Shown: piece by piece, positions 25,755-35,582 of the stretch
Numbering within the stretch: position 1 is the first letter of the stretch
Layout: each line of letters begins with the position of its first letter
Assembly: GCA_052143275.1 (NCBI GenBank)
Contig: JBKQTH010000136.1
Coordinates: 1-64,000 of the forward strand
DNA: 64,000 bases
Source of the DNA: JAJPKE01 sp052143275
GTDB lineage: Bacteria; Chloroflexota; Ktedonobacteria; Ktedonobacterales; JADMIN01
Direction of reading: 5' to 3'
Notes under the pieces: generated by a model
Told to the model about the DNA's origin: nothing
Database searches by the model: none
The model's input: only the letters and a program-made list of their open reading frames with translations
Position numbers and translations under genes: made by a program

Positions 25755-26980
25755 ATGCGGAGAACGATGTGCGCGGCGCCTTTACCGCGGGTATTCCCTC
25801 GCGTGACTACAGGACTAGTCGTACTGGTCATGATGGCTTCACTGCTGGCCTGCGCCCCGTCTGTCGCTGTCTACAGCTCGCGTCCTACAGCAACCGCGAC
25901 CCCAGCCTTCACGTCGGTGCCAACCAATCGTTATGTGGACGCCAAGCTGGGCTTCAGCATTGAGCTTCCCGGCGTGGGCTGGAGTGCCAGCCCGGAACCC
26001 GGGCTACAGGATGCACCACACATCTCCGCGGTCACTCTACTTGGCGACGAGCAGACTAGCCACCAGCAAGTCGTGATAGGCGTCTTCGAGAGTAGCGCTA
26101 TGCCGGCGGCCTTTGCCGTGCGCGGCACGGCAACGACTCACATCGGCCCTTATCCTGCCTTTGCCGATGACCGGATGCAGGGGCTCGCGCGTGATCCTTG
26201 CCTGGTGCGCATTTTCCTGGCGCATGACGACTACGTTATGGCGACATGGTGCTCCGCCGACGCCGCAGCTCATACCACTGAGTTCGAGCAGTTGCTCGCC
26301 ACGTACCTACCAGCTGCTCCTGGCTTTGTTTCCGATCCACAGCCGGCACCAGCGCCGGAGGACTGCGATGCGGTTAAGGCAACGCTCGGCTATAATAGCG
26401 GCGCAACCGGGTGGGGCTCTATCCTTGCCACTCCCACGCGGCTGGCTCCAGCAGGTGGCTGGTACAGCTGTCGCCAGCCACCTATATATGCAGCAATACT
26501 GGCTCCACTGATCTCTACCTCTTTCAGTGCACCGAATTGGTCAATCGCTTTCTCTATGAGCAATGGGCATTGCCTCACATACCAGGCAACGCCGCACGCT
26601 ACTTCGACTACTACCAGAATGGGCAGCTGCATCCCGGTGTCATACGCGATTTGCCTGCCGGCACATATCAGCTGTCCAGCGACGCCAGCCAGAGCAGCAG
26701 CTCATTTGCTCCTCAGGTAGGTGACTTGTTGGTCTTTCAGGATGTGAACGACCCCAGCGCCGGCTGGACCTCCGGCCTGACTGACTCGCCTGGCCACATC
26801 GCTATCATCACCGGCACCGATGCAACTCATGTATATGTAGCTCAGGAAAATTACAACGATACGCAATATTTCCTGGCCCTACCGCTCACCAAGGTAGCTG
26901 ACGGCTGGCACATCACCGACCTGAGCGGCCTCCCTAACCGTATCGTGCGCGGTTGGATTCGCCTCACCCCCGATGTGTAA
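25755..26980 (+). pseudogene. Lipoprotein with CHAP domain, broken by a frameshift
   Basis: Two overlapping frames look like halves of one gene. The 5' part (25755 to about 26410) starts with a signal peptide and lipobox (LVVLVMMASLLAC) followed by about 200 residues of an extracytoplasmic domain ending CDAVKATLGYNSGATGWG. The 3' part (about 26411 to 26980, frame -1) carries a CHAP/NlpC-like peptidase core: FQCTELVNRFLYEQW with a Cys, GNAARYF, GDLLVFQDV, GHIAIITG with the His, VAQENYN. It has no signal of its own. A single missing base between about 26395 and 26515 would join them; the run of four G at 26413-26416 is one candidate. A sequencing error, a pseudogene or programmed shifting cannot be told apart here. 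If intact, a cell-wall amidase. Confidence 0.6.
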
Positions 26981-27151
26981 CCAGAACACAACCTTTCCTC
27001 AGCTTGCCTGGAAATCTATCGTTCCCTTCCCTGCCCCCCACCTAATCACCATTGGGCGTAATCACCACTCGGCACAGTGACAGAGCACCTAGGTCAAGAC
27101 TACCCTCGCTGGCACCAGTCTCTAGTGTCAGCATAAGTACCTGGCTCTGCA

Positions 27152-30100
27152 TTACTCCGGCCAGGCGACGCGCTTCCAAATTCTGCGCCTCAATCTATCT
27201 ATCCAGTTAGAGCGCTTTGTCCTCTCCGCCATTGGTAGATCTGTCTCCTGTGAGCGCTTTCTCTTCTTCTTACCCCTGCGCTTGTCCGGGGCAGTAGCCT
27301 CGGGTAGGTCCGCCTCCGAGGATCCACCGGCATGAGCGTCAACTTGCCCGCTGCCATAGTCGCTTCCGGGCTCTGGTGAAACTGGTGTATCAGTCAAGGT
27401 AAGAGTGCGTAGAACGGGCTCAAGATCTTCGATACTGGTACCCCGTAGTTCGGTGGTATCGGACGCTGCGACTGGCTGGACCGCGGTTGGCGGCAGGGGT
27501 GACACCGGCGGTGCAGCCGGTGCGGACGGCAAAATGTTGGAGCGGAATACCGGCGGAATCAGCGCCGAACCAGGAGCGGGGCTGATTCCGCCAGCTTCTC
27601 CCGTCTCTTCTCGGCGTTCCGCCTCTAGGGAAGGCGACGATGCAACGGTTGGATCGCCCAGTTGCCTGCTCGCCGGGCTCTCGATTGGCTCGTGCTTGAT
27701 CTGTGAGATTAATTCGTCAAGCGTTCCCAGCCTTGGTGCAACCTCTAGCGCGCGGCGCAACTGAGTAATGGCTTCGTCCAGCAATCCATGCTGATAGAGT
27801 GCGCTGGCATACGCGATATAGACACTGGCTTCGTCAGGCGCCAAATCAATGCAATGAGCGTACTCTGCCAGAGCTTCGTCTGTGCGTCCCAGCTCGTCCA
27901 AGAGCGCCGCCAGGGTGAGCCGCGATTGAATTGCACCTGGCCGCAACACCAATGCCTCGAGCAGCCATTCTTCGGCGGCTTCGTATTCCCCCCACTCCCG
28001 AAGGGTTTCGGCATAGTAGTGCAAAGTCCGCGTGCTACGCGGATTGAGTGCATAGGCACGCTCGAAAGTAGCTCGCGCCTCGTCTCGGTGGCCCAGAGCT
28101 GCATGTACGATTGCCAGTTCGAGCTCAGCCTCGGCATCATTGGGCGCAAGTCTAACCGCATGCAAGAAGTGGCTCAAGGACTCTTCCCAGCGTTCCTGGC
28201 GAGCCAGGAAGCGAGCGTAGCCGAGTCGTGGTATGGCATTCTCCGGCTCCAGCGCCAGCGCGCGCCGGTAGTGATCCTCGGCCTCCTCCTCACGACCAGT
28301 ATCTGAAAGCAAGATACCAAAGTGAAAGTGGGTCTCCCAGTCATCAGAATTTACTGCCAGCGCGCGGCGGTAATAGTCTTCCGCCTCTCCAGTGCGCAAT
28401 TCGCTATCGAGCAGATTGGCGAGCCCGATGAGCGCATCGATATATCCCGGTTGTTCCGCAAGCACGAGGCGATAAGCTTGCTCAGCTTCCTCCGTGCGAT
28501 CCAGCACGCTCAGGAGGTCAGCTTCGATCATCTTGACTCTCAGGTCGTCCGGACGGCGGGCACGCGCACGGCGCAACGCACCGAGCGCTTCGTCCGAGCG
28601 ACCCATTCGATGCAGCAGCAATCCAAAATTGATGAGAGTGACATCGTCGCCCGGCTCGTGCTCCAGAGCTCGACGGTACAGTCGTTCAGCCTCATCCGGC
28701 TGACCCTGGCGTGCCAGGACATTCGCAAGGTTTACCAGCACGCTGGTATCCTCGGGATGACGTATCAATGCCTCGCGGAAAAACGCTTCAGCTCCGGCCG
28801 AGTCCTGATCCGCGGCCTGCGCATAGAGTTCGGCGGCAGCCTGGGGCTGGCCACGTAACTCCAATAGCTGCGCAAGCTCCATCAATGGCGCGGCGGAATT
28901 CGGCGCTCGGAGGATGGACTGCCGGAGCTCGCGTTCGGCTTCTTGCCATCGCTCCTGCACCTCCAGAAGTTGTGCATATTCGATGCGTAATGCGGCAGAC
29001 TCCGGGCTGAGCTGTATAGCGCGCTGAAACTGCGCTTCGGCCTCGGCCAGTCTGCCGGCATCGCTGAGGACCTTGGCAAATGAGCCAACCAGCTCCATCA
29101 CGTCGGGCTGCAGCCTCACCGACACCTCCAGCTCAGCTGCTGCAAGATCGGGTTTTCCCTGGCGGGCAAGATTCAAGCCATAAGCCAGGCGCGCCCCAGC
29201 ATCGTTAGGTAGTGCCTCTGCTGCCTGGCGAAGCAGCGCCTCCGCCTCTTCATAGCGCTCTCGCTTTTCCAACGTGTTTCCCAGTGCCAGTGCAATGTGC
29301 GCATCTGCTGGATTCAAGCTTTGTGCCATGCGCAGCAGCGCTTCTGCCTCGTCAATCCAGCCCATGCGGCTCCGTACCCCGGCCAGTTGCAATAGCAGCA
29401 GGGGCGAGTCCGGCTCGATGCCCACAGCCTGACGTAGCAGTCGCTCCGCATCTAACGGCTTGCCCCGTTCGAGCCGTACCAGCGCGAGTCGCGCGAGCGC
29501 CGAACTCTGGCTGCTAGAATCACGCTGCTCCGTCGCCAAGTCGAGGGCCCGCTGAAATTGCAGCTCGGCCCCTTCGAGATGATGTTGCTTAAGGAGCTTA
29601 AGTCCCCAGGCCAGATTGACCTCGGGCTGATCGGGGGCCATCTCACGGGCACGGGTGAATAGCTCGAGCGCTTCATCGGTCTGATTGGCTTCGTCGAGTA
29701 GTTGTGCCAGCATTACCAGGGCCATCGGACTCACGGGCAAGCGGCGAAGCGCCTCGCGGCGAACCTCAATGGCTTCTCCCAGGCGCTGCTCCTCTCGGCG
29801 CAGCGCCACCAGACGAGAACGTGCCAGCTCGTCATTTGGATCCAGTTCCAGAGCCCGACGCAGCACACCTTCGGCACGTGCATGCTGTCCAAGCTCAAGG
29901 AGCGCAGTACCGAGAAGCCGGGCAATTTGAGCATTCTCTGGATAGCGCTCTATCGCATGTCGTAATAAGGGCTCAGCTTCGTTCCAGCGACGCTCATTCA
30001 TGTAGAGCACTGCAAGATTGACCAGCGCCGGCATCTGGTCGGGCTCGTGCTGCAACATCCATTGAAAGTAGGCTTCAGCACGCGTGGGATCCTTGGCACA

Positions 30101-31180
30101 GGCTTCTCGAAAGAGCCGCTCAGCTTCAGTATGCGCCCCTTGCTCGTCAAGGACCGCGCAGAGTTGCATCAGCGCAATGCTATCTCCCGGGTCTAGCTCG
30201 ATCGCCATCCGCAGCTCCGCTTCCGCGCTGGTAAGATCACGCCGGCGCGCCAGCAGTACTCCAAATTGGCGGTGTACTCGGGCATTCTTATCGTCTAGCG
30301 CAAGGGCACGGCGCAGTAATTTGCCCGCTTCAACCAATTCGTCTTGGTCCATGTCCACGATAGCCAGAGTCAACAACATCGACGGGTCATCAGGGTTGAG
30401 TTCACATGCCTGCCGCAATTGGGCGGTAGCATCCTCTTGCTCACCCTCACGTACCAGCAACACGCCATAATTGTAATGAGCGGTAACGCTGTTGGGATTG
30501 AGCTCTATGGCTCGTTCGTAGTGGCGACGCGCCTCCTGGCGTTGTCGCTGGTCATCGAGAATATTGGCCAACAGAACATGAGCATCAGCATTCTCTGGCG
30601 CCAACTGCAGCAATTCCTCTACTAGCGAGCGGGCGCCAACAAGATCGCTTCGACGAGCCTGAACCCGTGCCAGGGCAGTGAGCGCCTCGATGTTACCTGG
30701 ATTATTCTCTAATACCGCCTGCAGACAACGTTCCGCTTCTATAGGGTTGAATTCGACGACAGTGTCGGCCAGAGCAAACAGCGCATCGCCATCGTGTATG
30801 CGTTCTAGCTCAGTTCGGAGCGCACTTACCAACCAGGTGCTGTCACCGAGGAAGAGTTCCTGTATCTCTGCCAGTCTCTTTTGCCTGGTATGCACCGGAC
30901 GCGATGTGCCACCCGCCTCTGGCAAGGTTGCAGACGCTGGCTCCAGCCACTCGCTCTCACCATTGCCGCGCCGTCTATAGCTGCCGCTATCCTCAAGTTG
31001 CCAGGCACCACGATACCAATCGTCCAGCGTAAGTGACGTCCCGAAAGCACGAGCTGCTGCTAGCACGCGCGGGCGAGAAAACGGCGAGATGCCAGCCGCT
31101 TCCAGCAGGCGAAGAGCCGCTTGAACCTGCTGAAGTGACAGATTCTGGGCGCCTTCTGGCAATTCAACCGGCTGCCGCAT
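27152..31180 (-). CDS. Giant tetratricopeptide-repeat protein
   Basis: 1342 residues from ATG 31180 (GGAGG upstream). After about 120 residues of unique sequence, around thirty TPR units of 34 residues run from residue 140 to about 1190, each with the usual pattern (NIEALTALARVQARRSDLVG, EAERLYRRALEHEPGDD, RHYERAIELNPNSVTAHYNY). The C-terminus is a 150-residue Pro/Ser/Glu-rich region followed by a very basic tail (DKRRGKKKRKRSQE, RLRRRIWKRVAWPE). No signal peptide or membrane segment. TPR solenoids scaffold protein complexes; the partner is unknown. The regular repeats make it prone to recombination. Confidence 0.92.
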   Translation of the reverse strand: MRQPVELPEGAQNLSLQQVQAALRLLEAAGISPFSRPRVLAAARAFGTSLTLDDWYRGAWQLEDSGSYRRRGNGESEWLEPASATLPEAGGTSRPVHTRQKRLAEIQELFLGDSTWLVSALRTELERIHDGDALFALADTVVEFNPIEAERCLQAVLENNPGNIEALTALARVQARRSDLVGARSLVEELLQLAPENADAHVLLANILDDQRQRQEARRHYERAIELNPNSVTAHYNYGVLLVREGEQEDATAQLRQACELNPDDPSMLLTLAIVDMDQDELVEAGKLLRRALALDDKNARVHRQFGVLLARRRDLTSAEAELRMAIELDPGDSIALMQLCAVLDEQGAHTEAERLFREACAKDPTRAEAYFQWMLQHEPDQMPALVNLAVLYMNERRWNEAEPLLRHAIERYPENAQIARLLGTALLELGQHARAEGVLRRALELDPNDELARSRLVALRREEQRLGEAIEVRREALRRLPVSPMALVMLAQLLDEANQTDEALELFTRAREMAPDQPEVNLAWGLKLLKQHHLEGAELQFQRALDLATEQRDSSSQSSALARLALVRLERGKPLDAERLLRQAVGIEPDSPLLLLQLAGVRSRMGWIDEAEALLRMAQSLNPADAHIALALGNTLEKRERYEEAEALLRQAAEALPNDAGARLAYGLNLARQGKPDLAAAELEVSVRLQPDVMELVGSFAKVLSDAGRLAEAEAQFQRAIQLSPESAALRIEYAQLLEVQERWQEAERELRQSILRAPNSAAPLMELAQLLELRGQPQAAAELYAQAADQDSAGAEAFFREALIRHPEDTSVLVNLANVLARQGQPDEAERLYRRALEHEPGDDVTLINFGLLLHRMGRSDEALGALRRARARRPDDLRVKMIEADLLSVLDRTEEAEQAYRLVLAEQPGYIDALIGLANLLDSELRTGEAEDYYRRALAVNSDDWETHFHFGILLSDTGREEEAEDHYRRALALEPENAIPRLGYARFLARQERWEESLSHFLHAVRLAPNDAEAELELAIVHAALGHRDEARATFERAYALNPRSTRTLHYYAETLREWGEYEAAEEWLLEALVLRPGAIQSRLTLAALLDELGRTDEALAEYAHCIDLAPDEASVYIAYASALYQHGLLDEAITQLRRALEVAPRLGTLDELISQIKHEPIESPASRQLGDPTVASSPSLEAERREETGEAGGISPAPGSALIPPVFRSNILPSAPAAPPVSPLPPTAVQPVAASDTTELRGTSIEDLEPVLRTLTLTDTPVSPEPGSDYGSGQVDAHAGGSSEADLPEATAPDKRRGKKKRKRSQETDLPMAERTKRSNWIDRLRRRIWKRVAWPE

Positions 31181-31323
31181 CTGGAACCTCCACGCGCTCA
31201 CACTCACCCCCGCAGCGTCGGCTGCTGCCTATAGGGATCTGAGCTTGACCAGTCTGCCTATTCTAATCGCCCAGACCTACCGACAGCAAGTGGTTGCAGC
31301 AAGCCGCGCATTGCAGGGCAGAG

Positions 31324-33048
31324 CTAAAACCGCTTGGGCAGCTGTCGCCCGGCGAGGCGTGTTGGCGCTTGGCTTGGAGGCGGGGCAGAATCTTCCGCTG
31401 CCGCATCGGGAGCGTGATGTGGCGATTTGGTTTCTGCCCACGCGCTGTAGCCTCCGTCGTAGCACGTCACCTGGCCGTCGTGTACCTCTATGATACGGTC
31501 GGCAATGCGGTCAAGGAAGTACCGGTCGTGTGAGATCACCACTACCGTCCCCATATAGTCCTCCAGCGCATCTTCAAGTGCCTCAGCGGAGTCGATATCA
31601 AGATGATTGGTCGGTTCATCCAGTGCGAGAAAGTTGGCGTTGCCAAGCATTAGGAGAAGGAGCGCCAGCCGGCTCCGCTCACCGCCGCTCAGGGTACGGA
31701 TGGGCTCCCGAACTTGCTGGTAGGAAAAGAGAAATTTGCCAAGCAGGGCGACGGCCTGGTTCTCGTAATACGGTCGAGCGGCGCGCACCAGCTCAATTGG
31801 AGTCGCACCGAGATCCAGCGTCTCATGTCCCTGAGCGAAATAGCCGGTTTCGATGCTCGGGCCAACCCACCGCTCGCCATCAACCGGCTGCAACTCACCA
31901 GTCAATAGCTTGCAGAGGACACTCTTACCGGCGCCATTGGCGCCAACGATCCCGACTCGCTCGCCCCGGCGCAGCAACAGGTTGACGTCCAGTAGGACCA
32001 GCCGGTCGTCAAATGCTGCGCTAACATCACGTAACTCAATTACCTTGTGACCTCCCCGTGTCGCACTGTGCAATTGCAGCGCCATTTTGCGGCGCCCAAG
32101 CACCGGCCGTTCCACCTTCTCCATGGCATCTATTTGACGCTGTTTGTTACGCGCCTGCTTGATGTGCCGTTCGTTTGCTACCCAACTCGCCCATAGCTTG
32201 AAGCGCGCAATAGCCTCTTCCAGTCGATCGATCTCCTTTTGTTGCGCAACATAAAGTTCCTTCTGGCGCAGCAAAGCTACCTGGCGTGCCAGAGTATAGG
32301 CGGAGTAGTTACCAGGCCACATTTTAATCTTACCGCCGTCCAGTTCGGCGATCTGGTTGACCGTCTCATCCAGCAGATAACGATCATGAGAGACAATAAT
32401 CACTGCACCATCGAACTCCTGGATGAGCGCTTCCAGCTGCTGGCGGTGTGACAAGTCGAGATGGGTCTCGGGCTCATCCAGCAGCAAGAGCTCCGGACGC
32501 TGCACCAGGCAAGCCGCAAGCGCCACCAGCTTACGCTGCCCGCCACTAAGCTCCGCCATTGACTGGGTCATGGCGGTGCCGTCGAATCCAAGCGCGCGCA
32601 GGTGGTTGCGGGCCTCGCCCAGAAAACCAGGTCCGCCCAGCTCGTCAAAGCGGGCCAGAAGCTGTTCCTGGCGCACGAGCACCCGCTCCATATGCACCAT
32701 ATCGGCTATAACCTCCGGGTCTGCCAGCTCGATTTCACAGGTGTGTAACTGTTCTTCAATCTTCGCCAGGTCAGTGCGTGCCGATTGCAGCAGTTCCAGC
32801 GGAGTCTCCTGTCCGCCCACAATGTGCTGAGGCAGATAGGCGGCACGAAGACCTTTGCGCTTCGAAAACTCGCCTGCCTGTACATCTTCAAGTCCCGCGA
32901 TGATGCGCAGCAAGGTAGATTTGCCGGCGCCATTGGGACCAACTAGACCAATACGCCCTTGCTCCTGCACGGCAAAATCGAGTTCATGCAGGATGCGCCT
33001 TCCGCCATAAAACTTGGTTACTCCATGAATGTTGACCAGTAGCATCAT
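31324..33048 (-). CDS. ABC-F ATPase (ribosome-associated type)
   Basis: 574 residues, AGGAG before ATG 33048. Two fused ABC domains and no membrane segment: Walker A GPNGAGKST and GANGAGKSV; signatures LSGGQRKLVALAACL and LSGGERSRLALLLL; Walker B LLLLDEPETHLD and FLALDEPTNHLD. Between them is the P-site interaction linker (WVANERHIKQARNKQRQI). Family members bind the ribosomal E site and act in translation control or antibiotic protection. The first Walker B has DEPETHLD where the usual motif is DEPTNHLD; the second is canonical. The 440-bp leader contains a hairpin and a possible small frame, as seen for inducible members. Confidence 0.93.
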   Translation of the reverse strand: MMLLVNIHGVTKFYGGRRILHELDFAVQEQGRIGLVGPNGAGKSTLLRIIAGLEDVQAGEFSKRKGLRAAYLPQHIVGGQETPLELLQSARTDLAKIEEQLHTCEIELADPEVIADMVHMERVLVRQEQLLARFDELGGPGFLGEARNHLRALGFDGTAMTQSMAELSGGQRKLVALAACLVQRPELLLLDEPETHLDLSHRQQLEALIQEFDGAVIIVSHDRYLLDETVNQIAELDGGKIKMWPGNYSAYTLARQVALLRQKELYVAQQKEIDRLEEAIARFKLWASWVANERHIKQARNKQRQIDAMEKVERPVLGRRKMALQLHSATRGGHKVIELRDVSAAFDDRLVLLDVNLLLRRGERVGIVGANGAGKSVLCKLLTGELQPVDGERWVGPSIETGYFAQGHETLDLGATPIELVRAARPYYENQAVALLGKFLFSYQQVREPIRTLSGGERSRLALLLLMLGNANFLALDEPTNHLDIDSAEALEDALEDYMGTVVVISHDRYFLDRIADRIIEVHDGQVTCYDGGYSAWAETKSPHHAPDAAAEDSAPPPSQAPTRLAGRQLPKRF

Positions 33049-33168
33049 TTGCTCTCCTATTTTCTACAGTTGTTCTCTGGAGTAAGAGCGCAGTGGATTA
33101 GCACAGAGGTGCAGCGTACTCTCGCGGCACTTCGGGGGAAACTAGGGCAGTCTACGTGTAGCAACCCA

Positions 33169-33214
33169 AAGAGCAGCGGCCGCGACCCCTGTACTGGCCA
33201 CGACCGCTGCTCTT
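33169..33214 (-). terminator. Strong hairpin in the fusA-like/ABC-F intergenic region
   Basis: AAGAGCAGCGGCCGCG (33169-33184) and CACGACCGCTGCTCTT (33199-33214) form a 16-bp stem with two mismatches and a 14-nt loop. It has no long T-run on either strand. It lies 121 nt before the ABC-F start, after the upstream EF-G-like gene, so it could end that transcript or act as an attenuator for ABC-F. Confidence 0.55.
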
Positions 33215-33234
33215 ACGTGCGTCTTGTTGGACTG

Positions 33235-33345
33235 CTAAAGCCTTACACCAAGCGAGCTGAGTTCTGGGCACAGTACGGCATAAAACACAGCTATATCGCT
33301 GCCTTTAATAGTGCCATTGCTGCACTGAAAGCCCACTGGATACAT
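33235..33345 (-). CDS. Possible 36-residue leader peptide before ABC-F
   Basis: ATG 33345 with GGGGAG nine bases upstream opens a 36-codon frame (MYPVGFQCSNG...SLGVRL) that ends at 33235, just before the 33169-33214 hairpin. The Shine-Dalgarno lies in a short hairpin arm. Leader-peptide-plus-hairpin arrangements control several ABC-F resistance genes. No homology is recognised and the frame may be chance. Confidence 0.2.
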   Translation of the reverse strand: MYPVGFQCSNGTIKGSDIAVFYAVLCPELSSLGVRL

Positions 33346-33488
33346 GAATTCTTGCTCCCCTTGGGGATAAGAGGCGGAGAAACACTTCTGCCGCCAACAT
33401 TACGGCGCAAGCGTACCACGCCAGCGCCGTGGAGGTCAAGCCAAGCCATCTGGCGCAGCCGTCTCGCCTGGATTCTTGAGGTGTGTAG

Positions 33489-35522
33489 CTATTTCTCGGC
33501 GCGCTGCTTCTTGTATTCGTCGATGATTTGCTGCTGAATGTGAGCAGGCACCTCCTCGTAGCCGGAAAGCTCCATCGAGAACGTGCCTCTGCCCTGAGTG
33601 ATAGAGCGCAGATCGGTGGCGTAATGCAACATCTCCGCCATAGGGACTTGAGCGGTAATGCGCTGCTGGCCATCGCCGATCGACTCCATCCCCAGGATAC
33701 GCGCACGCTTGGTATTTAGATCTGAGTTTACATCGCCCATATTGGCTTCCGGCACTTCGATCACCGCTGTCATAATCGGCTCCAGCAGGGCTGGGGTGGC
33801 CAACGCGACGGCTTCTTTCATACCGATGTGTGCGGCGGTCTCAAATGCTTGGGAGGATGAGTCCACTGGGTGATATTTGCCATCGACCAGCGCAACCCGT
33901 ATGTGTACCACGGGGCAGCCGGCAATGAAACCCTGCTTGAGCGATTCTGCTACCCCTTTCTCAACACCGGGAACGTATTCCTTCGGCACCACACCGCCAA
34001 CGATCTTGTTTTCAAATACATAGGTTTCATCACTGCCCACTAGAGGCTCAATCTCCAGCCAGATGTCCGCGAATTGACCGTGCCCTCCACTCTGTTTCTT
34101 GTGCCGTCCCTCGGCCCGTGCTTTCTTCTTTATTGTCTCACGGTAGGGCACCTTGCGATCGTGCTTGATGACGTCGACCCCATAGCGCCGCTGCATACGC
34201 TCAAGTGCGATATCGATATGCGATTCACCCATGCCGGAAAGCAGTGTTTCAGCGGTTTCGGGATCGCGTGCCACGATTAGAGTGGGATCTTCTTCGGTTA
34301 GTCGCGAGAGCGCGGTACCCATCTTATCCAGATCGCTCTGGGTCTTCGCCGTCACTGAGGCGGTAAAGATTGGCTTCGGCAGATTGATCGGAGGCAAAAC
34401 GTGTGAGTCTTTGGCTCCCAGCGTGTCGCCCGTGTGGGTACCGCTGAGTTTGACCACCGCGCCAATATCGCCGGTCGGCACCTCGGCCACGCTCTCCTGT
34501 GCCTTGCCGCGCATCGAGTAGAGTTGCCCCAGCCGCTCGTCCGCATTGCTGCTAAGATTGATGACATGACTGTCGGACTTGAGGCTGCCGCTGTAGGTAC
34601 GGAAAAAGGTCTGCTGTCCTTTCTGCGGATCCACGACCGTCTTAAAGACAAAAGCAGTCGCTCCCGCGGTACCCGTAGGGCTTCGGACTGCCGCGCTGGG
34701 CAGGTAATCGGTGATAGCATCGAGCAGCGTCTGGATGCCGATGTTTAGCGCGCAAGATCCTGCCAGTACTGGTACCAGCGAATTCGCAGCCACGGCCTTC
34801 TTGATGGCCTGGCGCAGCTCATCCTCTGCGATCTCTTCTCCTTCAAGGTACTTTGCCATGAGCTCATCATCGCTTTCGATGGCACGTTCGACCAGCTGTT
34901 CCCGATATCCAGCGGCGGTTGCCGCGAGACTTTGCGGCATATCAATGGGAACAACTTTGGTTCCCGAGAAGCTGAAGGCTTTGCCGGAAACCAGGTCCAC
35001 TACTCCCGATAATGCACTCTGCTCGCCGATTGGCATCGAGAGTGGAGCGATGGAGCTACCAAAGTGGGATCTTAGGGACGCAAGCGCCTTCTCATAGCTG
35101 GTATTGTCCCGGTCCAGCTTGTTTATGAAAACCAGACGAGGCAAATGGTCCTGGTTGGCATACTTCCAGACTAACTCAGTGCCGATCTCGGCTCCTTTGT
35201 CGGCGGAGACCACGACAACAGCGGCATCCGCGACCCGAAGAGCGGCCCTAACCTCGCCCACGAAATCGGCATAGCCAGGAGTGTCGAGGAAATTAATCTT
35301 GTTATGTCGCCATTCAGTAGGAATGACTGCCAGATTGATAGACATGTGGTGCTTGATCTCATCAGGGTCGGAGTCTGATGCAGACGTTCCCTCGTCGACT
35401 TTGCCGATGCGGTTTGCTGCGCCACTGTCATAGAGCGCCGCATCCACTAGCGAGGTCTTTCCGGAGCCGCCATGAGAGATGAGGACAACATTGCGAATCT
35501 GCTCCGCGAGATAGACGTTCAT
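33489..35522 (-). CDS. EF-G paralogue (FusA2-type GTPase)
   Basis: 677 residues from ATG 35522 (GAAAGGAG upstream). A translational GTPase: G1 SHGGSGKTSLVDA, where classical EF-G has AHIDAGKTT; G3 LDTPGYADFV; G4 INKLD. Domains II to V follow, with domain IV around residues 470-590 and ALVDGKYHPVDSSSQAFE. The variant G1 loop matches the second EF-G group found in actinobacteria, Thermus and others beside the normal FusA. Those copies may act in stress or recycling; the role here is not known. Next to glyA on the same strand, 60 bp apart. Confidence 0.9.
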   Translation of the reverse strand: MNVYLAEQIRNVVLISHGGSGKTSLVDAALYDSGAANRIGKVDEGTSASDSDPDEIKHHMSINLAVIPTEWRHNKINFLDTPGYADFVGEVRAALRVADAAVVVVSADKGAEIGTELVWKYANQDHLPRLVFINKLDRDNTSYEKALASLRSHFGSSIAPLSMPIGEQSALSGVVDLVSGKAFSFSGTKVVPIDMPQSLAATAAGYREQLVERAIESDDELMAKYLEGEEIAEDELRQAIKKAVAANSLVPVLAGSCALNIGIQTLLDAITDYLPSAAVRSPTGTAGATAFVFKTVVDPQKGQQTFFRTYSGSLKSDSHVINLSSNADERLGQLYSMRGKAQESVAEVPTGDIGAVVKLSGTHTGDTLGAKDSHVLPPINLPKPIFTASVTAKTQSDLDKMGTALSRLTEEDPTLIVARDPETAETLLSGMGESHIDIALERMQRRYGVDVIKHDRKVPYRETIKKKARAEGRHKKQSGGHGQFADIWLEIEPLVGSDETYVFENKIVGGVVPKEYVPGVEKGVAESLKQGFIAGCPVVHIRVALVDGKYHPVDSSSQAFETAAHIGMKEAVALATPALLEPIMTAVIEVPEANMGDVNSDLNTKRARILGMESIGDGQQRITAQVPMAEMLHYATDLRSITQGRGTFSMELSGYEEVPAHIQQQIIDEYKKQRAEK

Positions 35523-35582
35523 AAGGGAGCTGCTCCTTTCTTGCAATCGTTTAGCTAGCTGTATCCAGACGGCAACCGAGCT

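Larger units (their letters stand above)
33049..33488. other. Intergenic region 440 bp, ABC-F leader
   Basis: Between the EF-G paralogue and ABC-F, both minus strand. It holds the hairpin at 33169-33214, the possible leader frame at 33235-33345 and a weak copy of the 36-nt element at 33355-33395 (TCCCC..GGGGATAAGAGG on the plus strand). I found no T-box or tRNA. Confidence 0.6.

Noticed and set aside
33049..33488. T-box leader before ABC-F
   Set aside because: No AGGGTGG-type antiterminator motif and no specifier-loop pattern are visible.
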